This document shows, piece by piece, positions 1-6,301 of a stretch of 8,426 nucleotides of DNA (position 1 is its first letter; each line of letters begins with the position of its first letter). The position numbers were made by a program, and so were the translations under genes. Below the pieces are notes generated by a model, which saw only the letters and a list, made by a program, of their open reading frames with translations, made no database searches and was not told where the DNA came from. The stretch is from Lachnoclostridium sp. UBA739. GTDB taxonomy: Bacteria > Bacillota_A > Clostridia > Lachnospirales > Lachnospiraceae. Location: NCBI GenBank assembly GCA_002297865.1, contig DBKX01000434.1, forward strand, positions 1 through 8,426. The letters run 5' to 3'.

Positions 1-70
1 GGCAAAGTGCCTTCTCCCTCAAGATTGAGGGCAGGGGACTTGAGAGTGTCGAAGACACTTTGTTCACCGC
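1..70 (+). ncRNA. 3' part of an unidentified structured RNA (weak 6S-like candidate)
   Basis: Three compact hairpins follow one another: GGCA/TGCC (1-11), CCCTCA/TGAGGG (16-31) and AGTGTC/GACACT with a GAA loop (45-59). No reading frame of note covers them. CTCAAG (18-23) can also pair with CTTGAG (39-44), which excludes the second hairpin, so two folds compete. The stretch ends in TTCACCGC with no T-run, so it is not an intrinsic terminator. The strand is assumed from ileS. A 3' end in CACCGC would suit the closing stem of a long rod such as 6S RNA, whose 5' half would lie off the left edge. It could equally be the end of an ileS leader. The T-box core (AGGGTGGNACCGCG) is not present. The family call is a guess; the fold is what can be seen. 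Confidence 0.35.
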
Positions 71-128
71 TTAATCTATCATAAATATGGAAATAATAAG
101 CCTAAGAACATACTAGATAAAATATTTT

Positions 129-135
129 AGGAGGG
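129..135 (+). promoter_or_regulatory. Ribosome binding site of ileS
   Basis: AGGAGGG lies 5 nt before the ATG at 141 and fixes the ileS start. Between the structured region and this site (about 71-128) I see only AT-rich DNA. TAAAAT at 118-123 resembles a -10 box, but there is no convincing -35 box 16-18 nt before it, so the ileS promoter is either weak or upstream of the window. Confidence 0.85.
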
Positions 136-140
136 AAATC

Positions 141-3100
141 ATGTACGAAAAAGTAATCAAAGACCTCACTTTCGTAGAACGTGAGAAAAAAGTAGAAAAC
201 TTTTGGAAAGAAAACAACATTTTCGAGAAAAGTATCGATTCCAGAAAAGAAGGAGAAACCTATACCTTCTATGATGGACCACCAACAGCCAATGGTAAGC
301 CACATATCGGACACGTATTAACTCGTGTTATTAAAGATATGATTCCAAGATATAAAACTATGAAAGGTTATAAAGTGCCTCGTAAAGCAGGTTGGGATAC
401 TCACGGTCTTCCAGTAGAACTTGAAGTTGAAAAGTTATTAGGCTTAGATGGAAAAGAGCAGATCGAAGACTACGGTTTAGAGCCATTTATCCATAAATGT
501 AAAGAGTCCGTATGGAAATACAAAGGAATGTGGGAAGATTTCTCCGCAACAGTTGGTTTCTGGGCTGATATGGATGACCCATATGTAACCTACGACAACA
601 ACTTCATTGAGTCCGAGTGGTGGGCATTAAAGAAAATCTGGGATAAGAAATTATTATACAAAGGTTACAAAATCGTGCCTTACTGCCCACGTTGTGGAAC
701 ACCACTTTCTTCTCACGAAGTAGCACAGGGTTACAAAGATGTAAAAGAAAAATCTGCAATCGCAAAATTCCAAGTAAAAGGAACAGAAGACGAATACATC
801 CTTGCTTGGACAACAACACCTTGGACATTACCATCCAACATTGCACTTTGCGTAAACCCAGATGAGACTTATGTAAAAGTAAAAGTTCAGGTAAATGAGA
901 AAAATGATGTAGTAAAAGAAGGCGAAGAAGATACAGCAGTAGCTACCGAATACTACATTTTAGCAGAAGCTTTACTTAGCGTAATTGACGGTGCTTACGA
1001 AATTGTTGAAAAATACGTTGGTAAAGACTTAGAATACAAAGAATATGTACCTTTATTCGACTATGCATTTAATAAGCCAGATGGAACAATCGGTGACCCA
1101 GGCGACAGAAGCACAGTGAATGGTAAGAAAGCATTCTATGTAACATGCGATAATTACGTTACATTAACAGACGGTACTGGTGTTGTTCATATCGCTCCTG
1201 CATTCGGTGAAGACGATGCGAAAGTTGGTAGAAACTACGACCTTCCATTCGTACAGTTAGTGGATGAAAAAGGACAGATGAAACCAGAAGTTACTGACTT
1301 CGCAGGGATGTTCTGTAAGAAAGCAGATGAAGGTGTGTTAAAAGCTCTTGGTGCTAAGAAACTATTATTCAAAGCATTAAAATTCGAGCATAGCTATCCA
1401 TTCTGCTGGAGATGTGATACTCCACTTCTTTACTATGCAAGAGAATCTTGGTTTATCAAGATGACTGCAGTAAAAGATGACTTAATCCGTAACAACAACA
1501 CAATCAACTGGATTCCTAAGACAATCGGTAAAGGACGTTTTGGTGACTGGTTAGAAAACGTTCAGGACTGGGGCGTAAGCCGTAACCGTTATTGGGGAAC
1601 ACCACTTAACGTTTGGGAATGTTCCTGTGGACATCAGCATGCAATCGGAAGCATTGAAGAATTAAAATCCATGTCCGATAACTGCCCAGACGATATCGAA
1701 TTACACCGTCCATTCATCGACGCGGTAACAATCAAATGTGATAAATGTGGTGGCGAAATGCACAGAGTTCCAGAAGTTATTGACTGCTGGTTCGATTCAG
1801 GTTCCATGCCATTTGCACAACATCATTATCCATTTGAAAATGAAGACTTATTCAAGGAACAGTTCCCAGCAGACTTCATTTCAGAAGCCGTTGACCAGAC
1901 AAGAGGATGGTTTTATTCCTTACTTGCGATTTCAACATTAATCTTCAACGAAGCACCTTACAAAAACGTTATTGTATTAGGTCACGTACAAGATGAAAAT
2001 GGTCAGAAGATGTCTAAGTCTAAAGGAAATGCCGTTGACCCATTCGATGCTTTACAGCAGTATGGTGCAGATGCAATTCGTTGGTACTTCTACATCAACA
2101 GTGCTCCTTGGTTACCAAACCGTTTCCACGGTAAGGCAGTACAAGAGGGACAGAGCAAATTCATGGGTACTTTATGGAACACCTATTCTTTCTTCGTATT
2201 ATACGCAAACATCGATGAGTTCGACGCTACAAAATATGAATTAGAATATGATAAACTTAGCGTAATGGATAAATGGATCTTATCCCGTTTAAATACAGTC
2301 GTTAAGACAGTAGATGAAAACCTTGCTGCTTACAAGATTCCTGAAACGGCAAAAGCATTACAGCAGTTTGTTGATGAATTAAGTAACTGGTATGTAAGAC
2401 GTGGTCGTGAACGTTATTGGGCTAAGGGAATGGAACAAGACAAGATCAATGCTTACATGACTCTTTACACATCATTAGTAACATTATGTAAGATTGCAGC
2501 ACCTATGATTCCATTCATGACAGAAGACATTTATCAGAACTTAGTAAGAAGCATCGACAAGAATGCTCCTGAAAGTATTCATTTATGTGAGTTCCCAGTT
2601 GCAAATGAAGCATTTATTGATACTCAGCTAGAAAAAGATATGGAAGAAGTTCTTGATATCGTTGTTCTTGGCCGTGCTTGCCGTAACACATCTGGAATCA
2701 AAAATAGACAGCCAATCGGCACTATGTATGTAAAAGCTGATTCTGAATTAGGTGACAACTTCAAGCAAATCATCGAAGATGAGCTAAATGTAAAAGAAGT
2801 GAAATTCACTCAGGACGTAAGAGACTTCACATCCTACTCTTTCAAACCACAGCTTCGTACATTAGGACGTCGTTTTGGTAAACAAATCAATGCATTCAAA
2901 GAGTTCTTAACTACTCTTGATGGAAATGCAGTTATGGATGAGTTAAATGAAAAGGGTAGCGTTACTCTTACATTTGACGGTAAGGAAGAAGTCATTGAGA
3001 AAGATGATTTATTAATCGAAACTGCTCAGAAGGAAGGTTATGTATCTGGTTCTGATTATGGTATTACAACCGTTCTTGATACGAACTTGACAGAAGAGTT

Positions 3101-3356
3101 AATAGAGGAAGGTTTCGTATTAGAGGTTATCAGTAAAATCCAGACTATGCGTAAGTCTGCTGACTTTGAAGTTACAGATCGTATTAACGTATATGTGGAT
3201 GGGAATGATAAGATCGCTGGAATTATGGAACGTAACAAAGATACTATTGCTGGTAAGGTATTAGCAGATAGTATCTTTGCTGGTGAAGTGAAAGGTTCTA
3301 GCGAGGAATGGAATATCAACGGCGAGAAGGTTGTTTTAGGTGTTGAGAAGAGATAA
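141..3356 (+). CDS. ileS: Isoleucyl-tRNA synthetase, long eukaryotic-like (IleRS2) form
   Basis: Class I aminoacyl-tRNA synthetase that charges tRNA-Ile with isoleucine in the cytoplasm and hydrolyses misactivated valine. At 1071 aa it matches the long form found in many clostridia, Thermus and eukaryotes rather than the roughly 920-940 aa form of E. coli or Bacillus. The Rossmann core carries HIGH at residues 55-58 and KMSKS at 623-627. The inserted CP1 editing domain (about 180-400) has the Thr-rich WTTTPWTLPSN motif from W223 and HIAPAFGEDD from H350, with D359 the likely editing aspartate. Cysteine pairs at 182/185, 422/425, 494/496 and 533/536 are probable zinc ligands. CWFDSGS starts at 549. 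The helical anticodon-binding domain begins near M709 and is followed by the long C-terminal extension. The gene is complete and starts at an ATG with a strong RBS. Its codons favour AAC, GAC, TTC and ATC, as expected for high expression. No T-box leader is visible in the 140 nt before it. Confidence 0.97.
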   Translation: MYEKVIKDLTFVEREKKVENFWKENNIFEKSIDSRKEGETYTFYDGPPTANGKPHIGHVLTRVIKDMIPRYKTMKGYKVPRKAGWDTHGLPVELEVEKLLGLDGKEQIEDYGLEPFIHKCKESVWKYKGMWEDFSATVGFWADMDDPYVTYDNNFIESEWWALKKIWDKKLLYKGYKIVPYCPRCGTPLSSHEVAQGYKDVKEKSAIAKFQVKGTEDEYILAWTTTPWTLPSNIALCVNPDETYVKVKVQVNEKNDVVKEGEEDTAVATEYYILAEALLSVIDGAYEIVEKYVGKDLEYKEYVPLFDYAFNKPDGTIGDPGDRSTVNGKKAFYVTCDNYVTLTDGTGVVHIAPAFGEDDAKVGRNYDLPFVQLVDEKGQMKPEVTDFAGMFCKKADEGVLKALGAKKLLFKALKFEHSYPFCWRCDTPLLYYARESWFIKMTAVKDDLIRNNNTINWIPKTIGKGRFGDWLENVQDWGVSRNRYWGTPLNVWECSCGHQHAIGSIEELKSMSDNCPDDIELHRPFIDAVTIKCDKCGGEMHRVPEVIDCWFDSGSMPFAQHHYPFENEDLFKEQFPADFISEAVDQTRGWFYSLLAISTLIFNEAPYKNVIVLGHVQDENGQKMSKSKGNAVDPFDALQQYGADAIRWYFYINSAPWLPNRFHGKAVQEGQSKFMGTLWNTYSFFVLYANIDEFDATKYELEYDKLSVMDKWILSRLNTVVKTVDENLAAYKIPETAKALQQFVDELSNWYVRRGRERYWAKGMEQDKINAYMTLYTSLVTLCKIAAPMIPFMTEDIYQNLVRSIDKNAPESIHLCEFPVANEAFIDTQLEKDMEEVLDIVVLGRACRNTSGIKNRQPIGTMYVKADSELGDNFKQIIEDELNVKEVKFTQDVRDFTSYSFKPQLRTLGRRFGKQINAFKEFLTTLDGNAVMDELNEKGSVTLTFDGKEEVIEKDDLLIETAQKEGYVSGSDYGITTVLDTNLTEELIEEGFVLEVISKIQTMRKSADFEVTDRINVYVDGNDKIAGIMERNKDTIAGKVLADSIFAGEVKGSSEEWNINGEKVVLGVEKR

Positions 3357-3385
3357 GAATATCATATAGATAGAAATGGTGGAAA

Positions 3386-3420
3386 AGGGCAGATGCTTGA
3401 AAGGGGCATCTGTCTCTTTT
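3386..3420 (+). terminator. Intrinsic terminator after ileS
   Basis: GCAGATGC (3389-3396) pairs with GCATCTGT (3406-3413) around a roughly 9-nt loop. G-U and G-C pairs extend the stem outward, and TCTCTTTT follows at 3413-3420. An A-rich stretch lies before the left arm. It lies about 30 nt after the ileS stop and separates ileS from the ATPase-TOPRIM cassette. Confidence 0.75.
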
Positions 3421-3498
3421 CTGTTATGGCTCCGAAGGTGCGTAATATATATAGTGATGCAGTATGATTATTCTTTCTTATTTTGGACATAATTTAAA

Positions 3499-3550
3499 CG
3501 TAAAAAAAGTGCGATTTAAAAAGTGAATGCCGTAAAAAAGTTGCACTTTT
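3499..3550. repeat. Cluster of AAAAGTG-type direct and inverted repeats before the cassette promoter
   Basis: CGTAAAAAAAGTGC (3499-3512) is repeated with slight change as CGTAAAAAAGTTGC (3531-3544), a spacing of 32 bp or about three helical turns. A further AAAAAGTG lies at 3518-3525. The inverse GCACTTTT lies at 3543-3550 and makes an inverted repeat with AAAAGTGC at 3505-3512. The last units overlap the -35 box at 3541-3546. The arrangement suggests an operator for a DNA-binding protein that loops or stacks along this stretch. No regulator gene is adjacent, so this role is inference. The rest of 3421-3498 is AT-rich with nothing recognisable. Confidence 0.5.
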
Positions 3551-3570
3551 GACCTATACGGAAGTATAAT
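3541..3570 (+). promoter_or_regulatory. Sigma-A-type promoter of the ATPase-TOPRIM cassette
   Basis: TTGCAC (3541-3546), an 18-nt spacer, and a perfect TATAAT (3565-3570). Transcription would begin near 3576-3578, almost on top of the AGGAGG site, giving an mRNA leader of only about 13 nt. The -10 box overlaps an upstream in-frame ATG at 3569, which argues against that ATG being the real start. Confidence 0.75.
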
Positions 3571-3576
3571 GAGAGT

Positions 3577-3583
3577 AGGAGGT
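3577..3583 (+). promoter_or_regulatory. Ribosome binding site that sets the ATPase start
   Basis: AGGAGGT lies 6 nt before the ATG at 3590. It lies inside the reading frame opened by the ATG at 3569, so it supports the downstream start. Confidence 0.85.
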
Positions 3584-3589
3584 GTTAAT

Positions 3590-4744
3590 ATGCTTAAGAG
3601 TTTAAAGATTAAAAATTTCATTTCGTTCAAAAATGAAATAGTAATAGATTTTACGAAAACGAATTATACAATTTTGCCTCAAAACGTAAATCAGGAAAAT
3701 GGTATTTTAAAAGGCACAATGTTTGTGGGAGGCAATGGAGCTGGAAAATCTGCAATTATTACAGCACTTAAGCTTTTTATGGATTTGATGTTTGGAGTAG
3801 AAGAGGTTGGTTTAGAGAAATATATATGTTTTGAAAATAATAATCCTGAGTTTGCCTTGGAGTATACATTCATAATTGGTGGAAGTGAAATACGTTATCG
3901 TTTAAAATACAATCGTATTAATGAGATGATTTCAGAGAAGTTAGTTCTTGATGGAAAAAGGATTTTGAATAGAGAAGGTGCAACAGCGATATCTTATTTT
4001 GAAGATAAAGAAAAGGTTTATGAGAAGAATAGAGTAAAAAAGGATGGAATTTTTCTAAGGATACTCGATTTTGCTGGTGCGTTAGAATACAGTGATATAT
4101 TGAAACAATGGATTGTTTTTTTAAAAAATTCAACGTACATTAATGCGGCGATAGGAGCAGGTGAAAGCTTTGGCTCTAAAAAGTTAGATATCTATTTTAA
4201 TGAAAATGGAACAGATGAAATAAATCAGTTTTTAGAAAGGTATGGATATGACCAACGAGTTAGTTATACATCTAAAGTTGATAATCAGTATCAACAGATT
4301 ATGGCAGAGGATAATGTGCTTTTCTATAATAGAGTGGGAAACAATTTTTCCGTACCATTTATGCTTGAATCTTTAGGGAACCAGAATCTAATTAGGATTT
4401 TAACAGACTATCTAAAAGTAATTAGAGAAGGTGGGATGTTAATTATTGATGAATTCTCTAGTGGACTTCATAATGAATTAGAATGTCTGCTTGTAAAACA
4501 TTTTATGAGAGAGTCAAAAAATGCGCAGCTTTGCTTTGTTTCACATTCAACCAACTTAATGTCAAATTCCATTTTGCGACCGGATCAGATTTATACTGTA
4601 GATTATATTTTAGGAGAAGGAAGTCAAGTGAATCGAATTTCTTCATTCCAGCCTAGAAATTCGCAGAATATAGAGAAGATGTATAACAGTGGGGCGTTTA
4701 AAGGAAAACCATTTTATGAGGAAATAGTAGTTGAGGATAAATAG
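3590..4744 (+). CDS. OLD/AAA_15-AAA_21-type ATPase, first gene of a putative defence pair
   Basis: Predicted cytoplasmic ABC/SMC-like ATPase of 384 aa. The N-terminus (LKIKNFISFKNEIVIDF) is the usual first strand pair of this family. Walker A is GGNGAGKS at 47-54, a signature-like ESLGNQNL lies at 260-267, Walker B is MLIIDE at 283-288 (D287, E288) followed by a D-loop-like SSGLH, and the switch histidine is H319 in FVSHSTNL. The region of about 60-250 between them lacks an obvious coiled coil, and the protein has no TOPRIM domain of its own. That domain appears to be supplied by the next gene, whose start lies inside the end of this one. The start at 3590 was chosen over 3569 because of the RBS and the -10 box. 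Compared with ileS the gene is more AT-rich and uses many ATA codons, which suggests horizontal transfer. Relatives known to me are AbiLi, RloA and AriA of PARIS. A role in phage defence is inferred from this pairing. Confidence 0.85.
   Translation: MLKSLKIKNFISFKNEIVIDFTKTNYTILPQNVNQENGILKGTMFVGGNGAGKSAIITALKLFMDLMFGVEEVGLEKYICFENNNPEFALEYTFIIGGSEIRYRLKYNRINEMISEKLVLDGKRILNREGATAISYFEDKEKVYEKNRVKKDGIFLRILDFAGALEYSDILKQWIVFLKNSTYINAAIGAGESFGSKKLDIYFNENGTDEINQFLERYGYDQRVSYTSKVDNQYQQIMAEDNVLFYNRVGNNFSVPFMLESLGNQNLIRILTDYLKVIREGGMLIIDEFSSGLHNELECLLVKHFMRESKNAQLCFVSHSTNLMSNSILRPDQIYTVDYILGEGSQVNRISSFQPRNSQNIEKMYNSGAFKGKPFYEEIVVEDK
4718..4723 (+). promoter_or_regulatory. Ribosome binding site inside the ATPase gene, for the TTG start
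   Basis: GAGGAA ends 7 nt before TTG 4731 and lies within the last codons of the ATPase gene. It supports the TTG as the true start, because no ATG is available before the conserved VEG motif of the next protein. Confidence 0.7.
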
Positions 4745-5534
4745 AGATAAGCAAGTCGGAGATATTTTGTTTATAGTAGAGGGTGCAAAGACAGAGTTTG
4801 AAATATTGAAACGAATATTTTGTAATATCTTACATTATCAGTACGTGGAAAAAAGGCGAGACAAACCAGCACGCTTTATTAACGGTGGCATAAATTCTAC
4901 AAATCATATTTATGTAATTAATACAAGGGAAAGTAATATCTCATTTATTTCAGACGAGAAATATCTAGATGAGATGTATGAGTATTTAATCAATACTTAT
5001 GATTTGAATATGGATAATATCGCCATATTCTATTTATTTGATAGGGATCATGACTCTAATACAGATGTCAAATTAATAAAAGATTATATAAATGAGTTGA
5101 AAGATCCCTATGATAACGGAGAGGATAAGGGAGGAATGCTTCTGTTAAGTTATCCAGCTATTGAGAGTTTTGTCATTTCATGTTTCAGGGAGCATTCTTA
5201 CGATATAAAAATGAAGCTTGGTGCAGATGTGAAACACTTTATGGGGGAGAAAGAAAATCAGAAGAACATACAGTTTAATAAAATTAATGAAGCAACATTA
5301 ATTTATGGAGCGAAACAGTTACAAGAATACATAGAAAACAATCAATTTGAATGGGATATAGACAATCTTCATTGTTTAGCAGATAGTATATTTGAGTTAG
5401 AGGAGGAACTTTATAAAAAAGAAGAGAAATATAGATTAGTAAGCTTATTAGTATTTGCTTTTTTATATTTAGGAATCATAGAGCCAGAGGAAGGAGACTA
5501 CTTTTACAAATCTTCCAACATCTTTTCCCATTGA
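4731..5534 (+). CDS. TOPRIM/RloB-like protein, second gene of the putative defence pair
   Basis: 267 aa, started by TTG and overlapping the ATPase gene by 14 nt, so the two are almost certainly co-translated. The N-terminal strand DILFIVEGAKTE (11-22) with E17 and E22, the strand IAIFYLFDRDHD (97-108) with D104, D106 and D108, and SYPAIESFVISCF (140-152) with E145 together match the layout of TOPRIM/RloB nucleases: a glutamate, then DxD, then an 'NPxFExW'-like helix. These residues would bind Mg2+ for nucleic-acid cleavage. The C-terminal half (about 155-267) is mostly helical and unrecognised. In PARIS (AriB), AbiL (AbiLii) and RloB the partner of the ATPase is of this kind and is the likely effector. 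The fold call rests on motifs only. The final codons (from about 5500) become C-rich like the following intergenic DNA. No terminator follows, so transcripts may run into the nitroreductase gene. Confidence 0.75.
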   Translation: MRINRDKQVGDILFIVEGAKTEFEILKRIFCNILHYQYVEKRRDKPARFINGGINSTNHIYVINTRESNISFISDEKYLDEMYEYLINTYDLNMDNIAIFYLFDRDHDSNTDVKLIKDYINELKDPYDNGEDKGGMLLLSYPAIESFVISCFREHSYDIKMKLGADVKHFMGEKENQKNIQFNKINEATLIYGAKQLQEYIENNQFEWDIDNLHCLADSIFELEEELYKKEEKYRLVSLLVFAFLYLGIIEPEEGDYFYKSSNIFSH

Positions 5535-5559
5535 CTAATCCCACAATCCCCTATATCAT
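5531..5559 (+). promoter_or_regulatory. Sigma-A-type promoter of the nitroreductase gene
   Basis: TTGACT (5531-5536), exactly 17 nt, then TATCAT (5554-5559). The -35 box contains the TGA stop codon of the TOPRIM-like gene. A leader of roughly 48 nt would follow, ending in AGGAGG at 5600-5605, 8 nt before the ATG. Confidence 0.7.
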
Positions 5560-5613
5560 TAGAACTGTCAAAAGGTAAAAACGAAATTAACAAATATACA
5601 GGAGGAACTACAT

Positions 5614-6150
5614 ATGGATTTCCAAACATTAATCGAAAGCAGAAGAAGTGTACGTGCATACGATGCAGACAAAATGGTTACAGAAGAACAAGTAAAAGAA
5701 ATTATCGAAGCAGCTATCCAGGCACCATCTTGGAAAAACTCTCAGACAGCAAGATACCACGTTGTTTTAGACGCCGATATGCGTGCTAAATTTACAGCAG
5801 AATGTTTACCAGCATTTAATGCAAAGAATTCTGAAAATGCAGCATTAGTAGTAACAACATTTGTAGCGAACCGAGCAGGCTTCAATCGAGAAGGTGTAGC
5901 AGACAACGAATGTGGAAACGGCTGGGGATACTACGACTTAGGTTTACACAATGAGAACTTTGTCTTAAAAGCAAAAGAAATGGGATTAGATACTCTTATC
6001 ATGGGAATCCGTGATGGAGAAAAGATTCGTGAAGTATTAAATATTCCAGAACAAGAAACCATCGTAGCAGTAATCGCACTTGGTTACGGAACACAGAATC
6101 CAGACAAACCAAAAAGAAAAACTGCTGACGATATCGTAAAATTCTATTAA
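5614..6150 (+). CDS. Nitroreductase-family flavoprotein (short form)
   Basis: FMN-dependent NAD(P)H oxidoreductase, 178 aa, a usual length for the short nitroreductase group. The N-terminal RRSVRAY (10-16) contributes the arginines and serine that hold the FMN phosphate. APSWKNSQ (37-44) carries the conserved Asn/Gln that contact the flavin. The GLDTLIMG segment (124-131) followed by IREVLNIPEQETIVAVIALGYG is the typical C-terminal flavin-contacting region. There is no signal peptide, so it acts in the cytoplasm, probably as a homodimer. The real substrate cannot be read from the sequence; nitroaromatics, quinones or enones are usual. It is a single-gene unit with its own promoter and terminator, and its codon use resembles ileS rather than the cassette directly upstream, so it is probably part of the native chromosome. 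Confidence 0.92.
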   Translation: MDFQTLIESRRSVRAYDADKMVTEEQVKEIIEAAIQAPSWKNSQTARYHVVLDADMRAKFTAECLPAFNAKNSENAALVVTTFVANRAGFNREGVADNECGNGWGYYDLGLHNENFVLKAKEMGLDTLIMGIRDGEKIREVLNIPEQETIVAVIALGYGTQNPDKPKRKTADDIVKFY

Positions 6151-6174
6151 TCATTTTCAATGTATATGTAAGAG

Positions 6175-6214
6175 CAAACGGCTATGTGGAGTCAATCCAT
6201 ATAGCCGTTTGTTT
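6175..6214 (+). terminator. Long-stem terminator after the nitroreductase
   Basis: A 16-bp stem with one G-U pair (6175-6190 against 6196-6211) and a 5-nt loop GTCAA. The right arm ends in CCGTTTG and is followed by TTT, so the U-tract is short and interrupted. The left arm is preceded by an A-containing stretch. The stem is strong enough to end transcription of the nitroreductase gene and insulate the SDR operon. Confidence 0.75.
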
Positions 6215-6239
6215 CACTAGAAAAGTTCTCCACAAGTCC

Positions 6240-6269
6240 TTTACAATCAATATCATGATATGATATACA
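6240..6269 (+). promoter_or_regulatory. Promoter of the SDR-glyoxalase operon with a palindrome in the spacer
   Basis: TTTACA (6240-6245), an 18-nt spacer, and TATACA (6264-6269) with an extended TG at 6261-6262. The spacer contains the perfect 12-bp palindrome ATATCATGATAT (6250-6261). A palindrome between the two promoter boxes is a common place for a repressor operator, but it is AT-rich and short, so chance is possible. The SDR RBS, AAAGGA (6288-6293), lies 8 nt before the ATG at 6302. Confidence 0.5.
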
Positions 6270-6301
6270 TAAACTATATGAATGAAGAAAGGATCTTAGA
6301 T

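Noticed and set aside
1..140. T-box leader of ileS
   Set aside because: The conserved AGGGTGGNACCGCG block and a terminator with T-run are both absent; only a remote likeness (TTCACCGC) is seen.
3499..3550. CRISPR-like repeat or attachment site
   Set aside because: The units are short, A-rich and imperfect, without regular spacers; no integrase or cas gene is present and no matching copy is seen at the other end of the cassette.
3549..3570. TTGACC (3549-3554) as the -35 box of the cassette promoter
   Set aside because: Only 10 nt separate it from TATAAT, too short; TTGCAC at 3541 with 18 nt fits better.
3569..3589. Seven extra N-terminal residues of the ATPase from ATG 3569
   Set aside because: This ATG overlaps the -10 box and has no RBS before it; AGGAGGT sits correctly before ATG 3590.
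5433..5483. Membrane helix in the TOPRIM-like protein (residues 235-250)
   Set aside because: The stretch YRLVSLLVFAFLYLGII follows highly charged helices and is short; it is more likely a buried core helix, though I cannot exclude membrane contact.
6260..6301. Upstream start of the SDR at ATG 6260
   Set aside because: It lies in the promoter spacer, lacks an RBS, and adds residues before MKKIAIVTGG, which is the normal start of an SDR.
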